The translations under genes were made by a program, and so were the position numbers. A DNA stretch of 57,314 nucleotides from Actinomycetes bacterium (GTDB lineage: Bacteria; Actinomycetota; Acidimicrobiia; Acidimicrobiales; JABEUL01), in contig JAJYFT010000005.1 of the NCBI GenBank assembly GCA_021790815.1, positions 1 to 57,314 on the forward strand. Direction: 5' to 3'. The notes below the pieces were generated by a model. It ran no database searches and had not been told where the DNA came from. It saw nothing but the letters and a program-made list of their open reading frames with translations. The stretch's first letter is position 1, and each line of letters begins with the position of its first letter. Positions 1-10,622 of this stretch are shown here, piece by piece.

Positions 1-1664
1 TCCCTAATGGAGTTTCCCTTCAGCCGTCATCAAGTCCTATATTAAGACAGAGCACTCCTACAGTTTTGTCAGTAAGCAACTTAAAGAAAACTAAAGGAGT
101 TCAGGATAACATTCGAGCTCTAAAAGTTTTAAACGACAAAGGAATCGAGATTAATTACTGGATCATTGGTGATGGCAAAAACAGGCAACATCTAGAAAAC
201 CTGGTTAAAGAACTTGGACTTTGTAATCATGTCAAGTTCTTGGGTATGGTAGAGCGAGACAAGATTACTCACTATTTAGAATCAGCTGATATTTTTTCCC
301 TAGCGTCATTCCCAGAGACTTTTGGGATTGCTCACTTTGAAGCAGCATCAAAGAAAAAACCGATCGTCCTTGCAAAAGATAGCGGACCTGCACAGTTTTT
401 TGTCGATAAAGAGTCCGCGCTTTTCGTAGAGTATGGAGATTTTCAAGCTATTGCACACAGTTGGTACGAAATTTTGCACAATAGATTAACCGCAAAGAGT
501 CTTGGCGAAAACGCTTTTGAAGTTTCACGTCGATTTACATGGGATAACAATGCAAGAGAACTTATCCGTCTTGTCGAAGGTTTGAGACTTGAGAAAGAGT
601 ATGAACAAAGAAAAATATCGGTGGGCTGGTTTTTCGTTCAACGAGAACACTACACGATTGAAGCAGTTAGAGAGATGAGAAATAGATTTGGATTTAACGT
701 TAATCCTTTCTACCAAAATTTTTTTAGTTCAATAAGTCTTTTTAAGTCTATTTTGAAACATGACTTTCAAGTTGTTCTAGTTGAAGGCTGGGCGAATCCG
801 TACTCTGTTGGTTCAATGGCTCTACTGCATTTAACTAAGACTCCTTTTTACGTAGTTGGAGATACATTTGTTCAAGTAGCAAAATTAGGTCGCATTAAAT
901 CATCGATCAAATTCTTGGTTATGAACTACATTGTAAGAAAAGCAGAGGCACTATTTCCAGGGGGAACTCCCCAGTCAAGATACTTTGCCTCTCTTTTCAA
1001 GAAACATTCACCACAAATAACCATAGCTAAAGTATCATCAGATCTCAGTGAGTTCAAAACTCTTCAAGGCAACATTGAGGTGAAGAATACATTTAGATCT
1101 AAACACGGTATTTTACAAGATGATATTTTGGTTTTGTATGTTGGCCGTCTAGAGGTTATTAAAGGTCCGGAAACCTTAATAAAAGCTTTTGAACTTTCAT
1201 CAGTAACCGTTCCTAATCTTAAGTTAATAATTATTGGAGCAGGATCACTTAAGTCAGGCCTCGAGGCAAAGTATGCAAAGAACTTAAAAATTCATTTCTT
1301 GAGCTCTTTATTTGGAAGCGAAGTCGCGCAGGCAATGGTTTCTTCGGATATATTTGTAATACCATCTAAAGTCGACCAATGGGGAATTGTTGTGAACGAA
1401 GCATTAGCCTCACAGCTACCAGTAATTGCATCAGATAAAGTTGGTTCGGTTGAAGACCTCATTGAACCATATAATGCAGGAATTACCTTTAAGTCCGGAG
1501 ACTACGAAGATCTATCTGAAAAAATAACCTTACTGGCACTAGACGAGAAACTACGTTATAAACTGGCATCCAACGGTCCAAAAGCTGTTTCGAACTGGGA
1601 TTTAAAAGATCGAATAAACATTATCGGAAACGAACTTCAAAGGCTACTTTATAAAAATTCTTAA
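1..1664 (+). CDS. Partial (5' end outside window) tandem GT4-GT4 glycosyltransferase fusion
   Basis: The frame is open to the window edge (PNGVSLQPSSSPILRQSTPTVLSVSNLKKTKG...), so the listed start at 66 (TTG) is artefactual. Two GT-B/GT4 C-terminal halves: 'FSLASFPETFGIAHFEAASKKKPIV' and 'VLYVGRLEVIKGPETLIKAFE...IFVIPSKVDQWGIVVNEALASQLPVIAS'. Confidence 0.85.
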   Translation, partial: PNGVSLQPSSSPILRQSTPTVLSVSNLKKTKGVQDNIRALKVLNDKGIEINYWIIGDGKNRQHLENLVKELGLCNHVKFLGMVERDKITHYLESADIFSLASFPETFGIAHFEAASKKKPIVLAKDSGPAQFFVDKESALFVEYGDFQAIAHSWYEILHNRLTAKSLGENAFEVSRRFTWDNNARELIRLVEGLRLEKEYEQRKISVGWFFVQREHYTIEAVREMRNRFGFNVNPFYQNFFSSISLFKSILKHDFQVVLVEGWANPYSVGSMALLHLTKTPFYVVGDTFVQVAKLGRIKSSIKFLVMNYIVRKAEALFPGGTPQSRYFASLFKKHSPQITIAKVSSDLSEFKTLQGNIEVKNTFRSKHGILQDDILVLYVGRLEVIKGPETLIKAFELSSVTVPNLKLIIIGAGSLKSGLEAKYAKNLKIHFLSSLFGSEVAQAMVSSDIFVIPSKVDQWGIVVNEALASQLPVIASDKVGSVEDLIEPYNAGITFKSGDYEDLSEKITLLALDEKLRYKLASNGPKAVSNWDLKDRINIIGNELQRLLYKNS

Positions 1665-1675
1665 GCAATCGTCTT

Positions 1676-3817
1676 TTATAAAGTTAATAAACTTTGCGCT
1701 GCAATTATAGTCATTATAGAAGATTCATAAACCCATTCTGGAGTTGAACTACCTGATTTTAGAAGCCTCTTAAACTCTAAAAATGCGCCTAGCTGACCTT
1801 TGTCTTGATGTTTAAATACCTCTTTTTTGCCATCAAGTTCAACTGATTTAAAATCATCGACTATTGCAGTCTTCTTCCTACCTAGGATTTCTATTCTCTC
1901 TTTTGGCGTTGATACGTGACCGTCTACCGAATAAGTAATTGTAGCTATCGAACCATCTTCATAGCTAATCATTACAGCTACGTCTTCAGCCAGTATTTTC
2001 GCATCAAAACCTGACCCAAATGCTTTAATATTTCTAGCTTTCTGACCTACAATTGCCGAACAAGTATCTATGAAGTGACAGACTTCACCAAGCAGCCTAC
2101 CTCCTTCTCTCCTGTCCTTATACCAATGAGTATCCGGCACTCGATTCGAAGCCACTCTATAAGTAATCATTAAGGGGCCTCTACTGACCGTCGATCCTAA
2201 ATCGCCTTCAAAATGTCTCTTCACTCTTTCAATTGCGGGTGAAAACCTCCTATTAAAACCGACAAAAAGTAGTGACTCATCACTGTCTTTTATGCTATTT
2301 AAACTTGTATCGTCTAAACAAAGAGGTTTTTCGCACCAAACATTCTTTTTGCTTTGTAGTGCTAATTCAACTATTTTAGAGTGAGAACTATGTGGGGTAG
2401 TTACAAAAATCGTATTTATTTCGCTGGCTCCAATTAACTCTGAATAGCTAGAAAATACTTTCCCACCTTCTCTATTTGCAAGCCTTTGGGCGCTAAGTCC
2501 AGTCTCTGATACAACGCCAACTATCGAGCCAAGACTAGCTTCTTTTATCTTTGGAACAATTACTGAATTTGTGTAAGCGCCAGCTCCGATGAGACCGATT
2601 TTGACATTCTGGACTTTCTTTTTTGCCGACTCAGAAACAGGATATTTGACATCACTTTCAATTTTAACAGAACTCATTTTCGATTGCGAAGCTAAGTTAT
2701 CTTTGCCATAGGTAAATAGCATTCCTAGTACTTTAGGATTCTTGTTTAACTTTTCATAGGCAATTGGAGCATCGTCTATTTTAAACCGATCACTAACTAG
2801 GCCATCAAACGATACTCTCTTTGTCGATAGCAGATCCAATACTGACTCCATGTTGCGACCTTCACTGAACCTTACATAACCTAAAGGATAATCAATGCCG
2901 AACTCTTCGTAATTTCTATCATATCTCCCAGGTCCGTAGGATCTTGCTACTTTTAAGGTCAACTCCTTCATGTAAAGAGGAGTTCGATCCTGCTCTAGTG
3001 CGACATCGCCAACTATTACAATTGAACCTCTGTCTCTCAAAAGTTCAGGAGCCCGTTTTATTGGCCCATTTGACTTCCCACCCGCAGTGATAACTACGAG
3101 ATCTGCCCCTCTGCCTCTAGTGTGGCTAAGTACAGCTTCAGTCGTAGAAGCACCTTCTTCTAATAGTCCGACGCATCCATAACTACTTAATAGGTCAACT
3201 TTGTCTTTATCGATATCGATTCCAACGACATTACAACCTGCTGCAAGCCCTAAACGGGCTGCAATTTGACCTATTAGTCCAAGTCCTATGATTACGAGAT
3301 TAGTTCCTGCCTCAATCCCTCCTAAACGCAGACCATGTAACGATATTGAAGCTATTGTTGAAAACGCCGCATCGGCTGGGCTTACGTTTGAAGGAACCTT
3401 TGCCGTTAACAAACCTGGAACCGCTTGAAACTCAGCATGATTTGCGTAACTTGCACCACCTGTTGCAACGATGTCACCAACTGAGATTCCCTCTACATAC
3501 TCTCCTACTGCTCTCACAAGTCCACAGCCAGAGTAGCCAAGTGGTAAATCGCTATCAAGTCTACTTCGAACTGTTTTTAAAGTATTAATTGGTCCATCAG
3601 ACTTTGCCTTTTCAATGACTTGCCTTACTAAATCCGGTCGAGCCTTTGCTTTTGATATCAAACTTGACTGAGCTAGCTGGGTCACCATTCTTTCGGTTCC
3701 GGGAGATACGACTGTAGCTATAGTCTCAACTAACACTTGACTGGGGGAATTTATCGGGTCAGGCACTTCAACTAACCTTACATTTCCACCAGAAACACCT
3801 TGGACAACTTGTTTCAT
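1676..3817 (-). CDS. Bi-domain oxidoreductase: N-terminal zinc-type MDR dehydrogenase fused to C-terminal Gfo/Idh/MocA oxidoreductase
   Basis: MDR features (GYSGCGLVRAVGEYVEG, NLVIIGLGLIGQIAARLGLAAGCNVVGIDID), then a second Rossmann fold (VKIGLIGAGAYTNSVIVPKIKE) with Gfo/Idh motif VWCEKPLCLDD. Confidence 0.88.
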   Translation of the reverse strand: MKQVVQGVSGGNVRLVEVPDPINSPSQVLVETIATVVSPGTERMVTQLAQSSLISKAKARPDLVRQVIEKAKSDGPINTLKTVRSRLDSDLPLGYSGCGLVRAVGEYVEGISVGDIVATGGASYANHAEFQAVPGLLTAKVPSNVSPADAAFSTIASISLHGLRLGGIEAGTNLVIIGLGLIGQIAARLGLAAGCNVVGIDIDKDKVDLLSSYGCVGLLEEGASTTEAVLSHTRGRGADLVVITAGGKSNGPIKRAPELLRDRGSIVIVGDVALEQDRTPLYMKELTLKVARSYGPGRYDRNYEEFGIDYPLGYVRFSEGRNMESVLDLLSTKRVSFDGLVSDRFKIDDAPIAYEKLNKNPKVLGMLFTYGKDNLASQSKMSSVKIESDVKYPVSESAKKKVQNVKIGLIGAGAYTNSVIVPKIKEASLGSIVGVVSETGLSAQRLANREGGKVFSSYSELIGASEINTIFVTTPHSSHSKIVELALQSKKNVWCEKPLCLDDTSLNSIKDSDESLLFVGFNRRFSPAIERVKRHFEGDLGSTVSRGPLMITYRVASNRVPDTHWYKDRREGGRLLGEVCHFIDTCSAIVGQKARNIKAFGSGFDAKILAEDVAVMISYEDGSIATITYSVDGHVSTPKERIEILGRKKTAIVDDFKSVELDGKKEVFKHQDKGQLGAFLEFKRLLKSGSSTPEWVYESSIMTIIAAQSLLTL

Positions 3818-5847
3818 ATGTTGTTTATCTTCTCCTCTTTAAAGTTATCAATAGTAACTTTAACCTTAATTGGAAGCTCACCGTTGAAAGTCCAACTCAA
3901 TAGTGAACCTTGAACAACCTTTCCAAAGTCTTTTGCTAAGTAGTTTGGAATGTCTATCCCTGAATTAAATCTTACGTCTAACGCTTTATCGCACTCTACA
4001 GTACATCTAAAGGAATACTCACTAAGTACTTTTTTCTTAGCATCTAATGTGTCTGTACTTTCCTTCATGTTAGGCGATGGACTAGTCGAAGACCATCTGG
4101 GACATGGAACTTTTGCATAAAATTCACACTCATAGATTTCTACATTGTTGCTGTTTTTCGGGTTTTTGTCTTCCTTAAGGTTTCTGAGCGCAGCAATGTT
4201 GAACTGTGTGTTTCCCTGCCCTGTGTTTCCCAGCTCTGTGTTTACCGTCTCTGTGTTTACATCTTTGGAGTTATTTGCAACCTTGATCAATGAATCCATA
4301 TGAAAATTTGCATCTACTTTGTGAGTACCACTGCCTTTTATTTGATCAATAACTTCAATCTTATTTGTCAATCTAGACACTATTAATTTCCGTTTGTGTA
4401 CTGGACTTCCCGGTAAATGCATATATCCATCATGACTTGCAACAATTTCAATTAATTGAGACTTATTTGATATCGATAGATCAGTAACATTGGCTTTCCT
4501 CCCAGCTCTAAAAGCTCCCCAGACTTCAGTTGAATTTCTTGAATCTACTTCAACTGTGTTATGTGCTTTTGTTGATCTCTCATACTGTCTAGCTTCCCCA
4601 ATTTCATAAGTCGACGTACTCGTGTCGCAAAAGACATCGAGGTCATTAAAAGAAAAAAGGATGTTAAAAGTGTCAGCATGTACGTGTGCTGGAAGCTCTT
4701 TCGGGCACGGATCTCCAACGTCAAAGAGTACTTTAAGTCCAAGTGTGTTATCAAACACGAGATACCCTGAACTCTTTTTTATTTTCTTGGCATCTCCCTG
4801 AGTTTCAAGCGTCTTATCGGCTCTCATATTTTTGCTTTGCCTTATATTGGAATTAACTAGGCCCTCAACGACTCCATCTTCAACTGGAAATGAGTCATTG
4901 ACCATATATATGCCATTTCTTGTTTGCATCTTGCTGAGCCAATTTGACATATCTTCGATTGTTATATCTAGCCAAGACAGGTCAAATTTACTTGAAGTTT
5001 GAGAATTAAAAGAATTTAGTGCACTTCTTATGTCTATTAAGTCTATTAAGACCTGAATGTGGTATGAAACAGACCTCTCGTAATGAGCACCGTCGTTAAG
5101 TATCTGCTCTTTAACCGTCTTTTTTAAGATTTTAACTTCTTTTTCTAGAACTTTCCCGTTTCCAAAATAGCTGCCTATTACGATTAGAGCTTTTACATTC
5201 TTAATGAGATGATTACCTTCAACATCTCTCTCCATAAATACCTTCAGAAAAGAAAATGACTTAGTGATACTTTCTTCAAGTCGCACTTTAATTGAGTCAT
5301 CCAACTCCCAGCGATTTAAAATATCTGCAAACACTACAGCTCTAAGTGAAACTACATAAGGCGACCAAACTACTTTAGTCAGAAACTCACTATTTTTACA
5401 CCAAGAGTTAAAATACTCAACAAAAATATCATTTCGCTTCATTGTTGAATAAGAGCGCTCAAGATCGTAAACCCATTCAAAATAATTAATATAGAAACGG
5501 TAAAGAAGTGGTTCACTACTACATCTCCAGTTGTCAACGCCATCTACCGTTAAAATCTCCTTCGTGACTCCAACTCCAGAGATGATTCCTTTGTCAAGGT
5601 CACAGTTAGCAATTGAGGTTTTATTGATAGTTATCTCGAATGGAATAAATGATGCAAGGGAATTAGACTTTCTTAATCTTGCGCCGTACTTAAGCGCAAT
5701 ATTAGATGCAAGCGATTTTGGGAGAAAAATGGTGAACTTTCCTAGCCCTCTAAGTAACGCTCTATAAATTAACATCTTTAACTTCATATCAGTAGCCGTT
5801 GTTAAATAGAGTTCAGCACTATGCAGGCGGGATTTAAATGATTTCAT
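3814..5847 (-). CDS. Heparinase II/III-like (alginate lyase family) protein
   Basis: 'PAHVHADTFNILFSFNDLDVFCDTSTSTYEIGEARQYERSTKAHNTVEVDSRNSTEVWGAFRAGRKA' is typical of the heparinase II/III C-terminal domain. Overlaps the upstream and downstream genes of the same operon. Confidence 0.82.
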   Translation of the reverse strand: MKSFKSRLHSAELYLTTATDMKLKMLIYRALLRGLGKFTIFLPKSLASNIALKYGARLRKSNSLASFIPFEITINKTSIANCDLDKGIISGVGVTKEILTVDGVDNWRCSSEPLLYRFYINYFEWVYDLERSYSTMKRNDIFVEYFNSWCKNSEFLTKVVWSPYVVSLRAVVFADILNRWELDDSIKVRLEESITKSFSFLKVFMERDVEGNHLIKNVKALIVIGSYFGNGKVLEKEVKILKKTVKEQILNDGAHYERSVSYHIQVLIDLIDIRSALNSFNSQTSSKFDLSWLDITIEDMSNWLSKMQTRNGIYMVNDSFPVEDGVVEGLVNSNIRQSKNMRADKTLETQGDAKKIKKSSGYLVFDNTLGLKVLFDVGDPCPKELPAHVHADTFNILFSFNDLDVFCDTSTSTYEIGEARQYERSTKAHNTVEVDSRNSTEVWGAFRAGRKANVTDLSISNKSQLIEIVASHDGYMHLPGSPVHKRKLIVSRLTNKIEVIDQIKGSGTHKVDANFHMDSLIKVANNSKDVNTETVNTELGNTGQGNTQFNIAALRNLKEDKNPKNSNNVEIYECEFYAKVPCPRWSSTSPSPNMKESTDTLDAKKKVLSEYSFRCTVECDKALDVRFNSGIDIPNYLAKDFGKVVQGSLLSWTFNGELPIKVKVTIDNFKEEKINNI
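4206..4265 (-). repeat. Four-copy 15-bp in-frame tandem repeat in the heparinase-like gene
   Basis: (c)tgtgtttccctgcc / ctgtgtttcccagct / ctgtgtttaccgtct / ctgtgtttacatctt, encoding VNTETVNTELGNTGQGNTQ. Confidence 0.85.
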
Positions 5848-6779
5848 TTTCTCGCTGATTTAATCGAAATGAACTCTCCTGTGACACCTTGTTGAAAATT
5901 GCGTGGATTATAGTTTAGCTGGTCTCTTGCTTTTTCGATTGACACGTTCTTATCCTCAGTTATCCGCTTAATCTGCTCTCCTTTGATACGAGGCTTTTTC
6001 GATATTTTTTCATAAACATTAAAGATCGGTAAAATTGCTCGTGACGGTACCTCAACTGGAATAAACTTTTTCCCAACACTATTACATACAATCTTAAAAA
6101 GCTCTTTTAAAGAAAGTGCTTCTGGGCCACCTATCTCATAAGACTGCCCAATTGCTTTTTCTCTTCCAAGTGCTTCGACCATTGCACGTGCTAGATCTTC
6201 GACATGAACAGGTTGTTGTAATGCATCTCCTCTGTCAATAGCTGGAAGAACTCCAAATGGAGATTTTAATAAGTACTTTATTAGTCTTTCGATATTTCTA
6301 TCTCCAATATCGCCATAAATCATAGTTGGTCTTATTATTGTCCAATCTAGGTTAGAGATTTTAACTGCTTCCTCAGCTTTCATTCTCACTTCTTTTGACG
6401 CAGTCGGAATTTTAGTGAAAATCGAAGAAGTGGACGTAAACAGAGCTCTTTTTATCCCACTTTCATTAAGAGCTTGAACAACTGGTTCAACATGACCGAA
6501 ACCCATGGACGCTAAATACATAAAAGCAGTTCTTTCTAAATTTGATGCAGAACTTAAAAGCCTACCAATATTTCCTTCGTCTAAACTGCCAGCAACTGCT
6601 ACTGCACCTATGGCTTCCAAGATATTTTTTGCCACACTTGACCGAGCTAAGCCATAAACCTTCTTATCAAGTTCAGTTAGCTTTTTAACAACTCTTTGAC
6701 CGGTAAAACCCGATCCACCAACAATTATTACTTCATCAAAAGTTTCCAACATAGCTAACCTAATTGACTGGTGGTACAT
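5844..6779 (-). CDS. NAD(P)-dependent epimerase/SDR (NmrA/NDUFA9-like)
   Basis: VIIVGGSGFTGQRVVKKLTELDKKVYGLARS; DWTIIRPTMIYG; HVEDLARAMVEAL. True start is probably the internal Met of MLETFDE, given the overlap with the upstream gene. Confidence 0.82.
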   Translation of the reverse strand: MYHQSIRLAMLETFDEVIIVGGSGFTGQRVVKKLTELDKKVYGLARSSVAKNILEAIGAVAVAGSLDEGNIGRLLSSASNLERTAFMYLASMGFGHVEPVVQALNESGIKRALFTSTSSIFTKIPTASKEVRMKAEEAVKISNLDWTIIRPTMIYGDIGDRNIERLIKYLLKSPFGVLPAIDRGDALQQPVHVEDLARAMVEALGREKAIGQSYEIGGPEALSLKELFKIVCNSVGKKFIPVEVPSRAILPIFNVYEKISKKPRIKGEQIKRITEDKNVSIEKARDQLNYNPRNFQQGVTGEFISIKSARK

Positions 6780-7344
6780 CTCTTAAGAAATTAACAACTT
6801 CAGTGGTAAGGCTATCAAGTTCCGTTGCCACATCGTGGAACGCGTCACCACCTTTATCAAATGGATCAACTACGTCCAGGCGTAAGTCGGCCCCTAGCAG
6901 GTCACTCGTACTCCTCCCATGCCCGACTAGTTTTAGCCAATCCTCAATCGGTTCACTTTCTCTCTTTGGTCCAACAGTGTAAGCCCTCTTGACAAACTCC
7001 TTGATTGTAAAGGAACAGTTGAGTTTATCTTTATTTATTATTGCCACTTCCCTCACATGTTCTTTTGCCATTCCAAGTATCAAATCGAAATTATCCAAAT
7101 CTATCGATTCAACTAAACGGGACACATGTTTCGTGATATCGATCCCGTAGCGTGACATCGCCTCAATCGCTTCACTTGGCGGAGTTCTGCCTTGTGTTAT
7201 CAATCCAGCTGACGATACAGAGTAGTCAAGCTTAAATTTCTTAAACTTAGCTTTTAGGAATCCTTCTGCCATCGGAGATCTACAAATATTTCCTGTGCAA
7301 ACTATTAAGATACTACTTTGATCCATATTAAAACTTACCAACAA
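6760..7344 (-). CDS. Low-molecular-weight protein-tyrosine phosphatase (Wzb/Ptp-like)
   Basis: P-loop VCTGNICRSPMAEGFLKAKF and C-terminal acid loop VVDPFDKGGDAFHDV. Confidence 0.9.
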   Translation of the reverse strand: MLVSFNMDQSSILIVCTGNICRSPMAEGFLKAKFKKFKLDYSVSSAGLITQGRTPPSEAIEAMSRYGIDITKHVSRLVESIDLDNFDLILGMAKEHVREVAIINKDKLNCSFTIKEFVKRAYTVGPKRESEPIEDWLKLVGHGRSTSDLLGADLRLDVVDPFDKGGDAFHDVATELDSLTTEVVNFLRDVPPVN

Positions 7345-7646
7345 GATCCTTTAACCTAGCACTTCTAAGCAACCTACTTGTCACTTACATTATAGGCTAC
7401 AGGATTTTTATCCCAAGGATTATTATCCACTTGAACAGGCTTTTACTGCTTACAATTCATCAATACAACGCTGGTTTATCCAGTCAACACCAGTTCGATA
7501 TTTTTTTAATAGGTTATGCATCGGCTTCTAATTTCGCATGTCAAAGACGGTATTCGTCTCCTATAAAAATTACCTATAGACTAAATAGCAAACCAATTTT
7601 AAACTTATTTTAGACTTATTAGATACGTTGCAAATGCCCGGTATTG

Positions 7647-8615
7647 TTAGAAACTTGCAGGGAGCCCTTTTGCAACCTCTTGAAATAGATAGAACAATAT
7701 ATACCACTCACAAAGTAGTCCAGCCGCAAGTAATAATAGGGCAAATCGGAGCTTGAGTTTTCGAAAACCTAACCTTAACAATGCATAAACAAAAAAGGCA
7801 AGTGCCCCAGGAAGTATTGATCCCTTATAACCACTTCCTGCATTACCCAACACGATTTGGCTTCCAATACCACTATTTCCACTTTTTTGCACAACTTTTT
7901 TAGGGGTAGAAGGGACTCCAGATGTCTTTGTCTCAACAGTTCCGTAATAGTGGGCAGTCACTACCAATCTTGTAGCTGCAGAGTACCGAGGATTGCATGT
8001 TGTGAGTGTTAAAATATCATTTGTTGGAGATGGATTTAACACCCAAATCGAGCTCGGGCTTCTTACGTCAATATTTGTTACCAAATACTCCAATGTTCCA
8101 TTCGGAGTAGAAAGAAATATTTGACTTCCTGCTTGAACATTGTTGAGAGAGTAAAAAGGATGCAGATACGTTGTCCTGTGACCTGCAATCGCGACGTTTC
8201 CGCCGTAGCCAGGGAGGGAAGAGTTTACATAGTGTCCCGGTCCGAGTTTGAGATCGTTTGTATCTGTTCCCTGAACAACTACCATTTGAAGCCCAATGAC
8301 TGGGATAGTAATTGTTGCAAGCGCCGATCCAGAAGGGGGCTGAGTTTTTGGACTTGGTGGGAGGTTGACGGGCTCAACGACAGTTTTTGAAACTTTTGTC
8401 CCAGGGATAAGTGGTGCTGGCATAAGGTTTTTAATCTCAATTTTTAATTTGTCTTGACTCGCTTGAGTAATAGATCCAGTTCCCCAAAGCATGTAGGCTA
8501 AAAACGCTAAAAACGCCAGTGAAAAAAAGATTAGAAACCGACCCACCTCACCAGAAACAATCTGAAAAAGTGATCTATCATTAGTTTTATCTCGAAAATA
8601 CTTTGAAGAGTCCAT
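7647..8615 (-). CDS. Class E sortase
   Basis: N-terminal TM; IPVIGLQMVVVQGTDTNDLKLGPGHY; catalytic His in GGNVAIAGHRTTYLHPF; catalytic Cys in ILTLTTCNPRYSAATRLVVTA (Arg downstream); C-terminal TM segments. Confidence 0.9.
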   Translation of the reverse strand: MDSSKYFRDKTNDRSLFQIVSGEVGRFLIFFSLAFLAFLAYMLWGTGSITQASQDKLKIEIKNLMPAPLIPGTKVSKTVVEPVNLPPSPKTQPPSGSALATITIPVIGLQMVVVQGTDTNDLKLGPGHYVNSSLPGYGGNVAIAGHRTTYLHPFYSLNNVQAGSQIFLSTPNGTLEYLVTNIDVRSPSSIWVLNPSPTNDILTLTTCNPRYSAATRLVVTAHYYGTVETKTSGVPSTPKKVVQKSGNSGIGSQIVLGNAGSGYKGSILPGALAFFVYALLRLGFRKLKLRFALLLLAAGLLCEWYILFYLFQEVAKGLPASF

Positions 8616-9002
8616 AATATGCGGTTAAGTTTTGGGCCAAATTGATACAGAAATCGTATCGGACTCAATACTAGCCTGAAAAAAACATCACATTGTAATC
8701 GCGTTTTCAACACCACTGTTCACATTGCATGTATCAAAACTTGAGATCAATAATATACAGAATCAATAATTTAAATCAAATTCTACTTGACAAACATACG
8801 TGCTTATCGACTAAATTTAAGTGACTACCAAAATTATTTATGATGGTCTAGCGATGTAGTGACTTTGAGACTTTGTAGAATGCCTCAAATTTAGTTGAAA
8901 TGGAGGCGAATGTCATTCAAATTCAAGCTAGTAACGGTTATGATAAATAGATTCGATTTATACTGCTAATTAAAGTTTAAGAAACAAAAGAAAGAAGTCG
9001 AT

Positions 9003-10622
9003 TTGCAGAGTTATTTGGACAGAAATAAAGACTCACTGCGTAGTGTTGGAAAACTACCAAGAAGACGAGCAAATTCAGTCTTATTCGTTTACTCTCCCTT
9101 GGCAATTGTTTTAGTCGTAATTGTTGTACTGGTCGCAGTTTTTCCCTCAAAAGCAAAAAGTAGTTCGGAGTTTACTATTGGAAATGCAAAATTAGGAATG
9201 TACTTCGCTGAAAAACCCGGGTACACTGTAGCTGGTGTTAAATGTGCTCCAAATATCAGACAAGTTCCATGGTCAAAATATGCACCCTACTGTGAACCAA
9301 AATGGACTGGAAATAACGGGGGTACAACATCATTTGGAGTCACTAAATCAACAATAACTATCACTTATCGTGAACCTGCAAGTTCACTTTCAGGATTAGC
9401 GGCTTTATTTTTTCCTCCCCAGTTAATTGGAACTGAAGCACAGGCTCTTCAAACAATGCAGACTTACATTGATCTCTTTAACAAAAGTTACGAGCTTTAT
9501 GGTCGTCGGGTCGTACTTAAAACCTTCGTTGGTAAAGGTGATGAGCTTAGTGAACTTCAAGGACAAGATTTAGAGCAAGCACAACAAGATTCTCTATCTG
9601 CCAAACAACTAGGTGCTTTTGCTGATATAAGTTTGCTCGCCTCTACCCAAATCTATGACCAAGACCTTGCTGACCAAGATATTATTGCAATCGGTGCTTT
9701 AGCACAGCCTCAAAGTTGGTTTCAATCGTACGCACCCTATGAATATTCACCAACTTCAACTTGTGATCAAGGTGCTAAAGTTGTGGCAACTGTTATAGGA
9801 AGAGAGATGGCTAACCTTCCAGCAATTTTTGCAGGGGATCCAAACTTTGTAAAAAGAGTTCGAAAGTTTGGGCTTATCTATCCTGAAAATCCTAATTACG
9901 CGGGTTGTGCTCTTGAACTAGCCAAAATTCTCAGTACCCAGTACAATTCACCAATGACTAGAGAAGTCGGGTACACAATTAATATTGCCCAGGCAACCAC
10001 ACAAGCAACTAACATAGTTGCTCAAATGAAATCACGAGGGGTAACTTCAGTAATATGTGCTTGCGATCCTCTTTTTCCAATTTTTCTTGCAAGTACAGCG
10101 ACTCAACAAAACTACAATCCTGAGTGGTTGGCACTTGACTTTGGTGACATATTCAGTCAAAAAGTTACGCCACAGAGTCAATGGGCACACGAAATAAGCG
10201 GTGGAATTGTCATGCCGCCAAATAAAGATGAAGAAGCTTACAAAGCCTACAAACTAGAAGACCCAACCGGAACTCCAAGCCCTGAGTTTTACGATATTTA
10301 TCAACCACTCTTAGAGTTTTTTGCAGGGCTCCAGGCTGCAGGTCCAGACCTCACTCCTTACACCTTTGAACATGGTATATTTAGTCTTCCACCGTCTCTT
10401 CCAAATGGAGACTACGGTGCATGGCAGTATGGAAATAATGTGTTTAATCCTCCAGCGGACTTTGGCATCCTGCGATGGGATCCAAATCTTGTGAGTCCTT
10501 CGGACGGATTAAAAGGAACAATGATTGCATGTGACAATGGTAAACGTTTTCCATTCTCAACTTCGGGAGCTAATCAACTTCCATTTCATAAGCAAATTAA
10601 TTGTCCGAGTGTGCAAGGATGA
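9003..10622 (+). CDS. ABC transporter substrate-binding protein (Leu/Ile/Val-type), N-terminally TM-anchored
   Basis: Type I periplasmic binding protein pattern. Directly precedes the Liv-type transporter with an ATGA overlap and is paralogous to 15770-17404. TTG start. Confidence 0.82.
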   Translation: MQSYLDRNKDSLRSVGKLPRRRANSVLFVYSPLAIVLVVIVVLVAVFPSKAKSSSEFTIGNAKLGMYFAEKPGYTVAGVKCAPNIRQVPWSKYAPYCEPKWTGNNGGTTSFGVTKSTITITYREPASSLSGLAALFFPPQLIGTEAQALQTMQTYIDLFNKSYELYGRRVVLKTFVGKGDELSELQGQDLEQAQQDSLSAKQLGAFADISLLASTQIYDQDLADQDIIAIGALAQPQSWFQSYAPYEYSPTSTCDQGAKVVATVIGREMANLPAIFAGDPNFVKRVRKFGLIYPENPNYAGCALELAKILSTQYNSPMTREVGYTINIAQATTQATNIVAQMKSRGVTSVICACDPLFPIFLASTATQQNYNPEWLALDFGDIFSQKVTPQSQWAHEISGGIVMPPNKDEEAYKAYKLEDPTGTPSPEFYDIYQPLLEFFAGLQAAGPDLTPYTFEHGIFSLPPSLPNGDYGAWQYGNNVFNPPADFGILRWDPNLVSPSDGLKGTMIACDNGKRFPFSTSGANQLPFHKQINCPSVQG

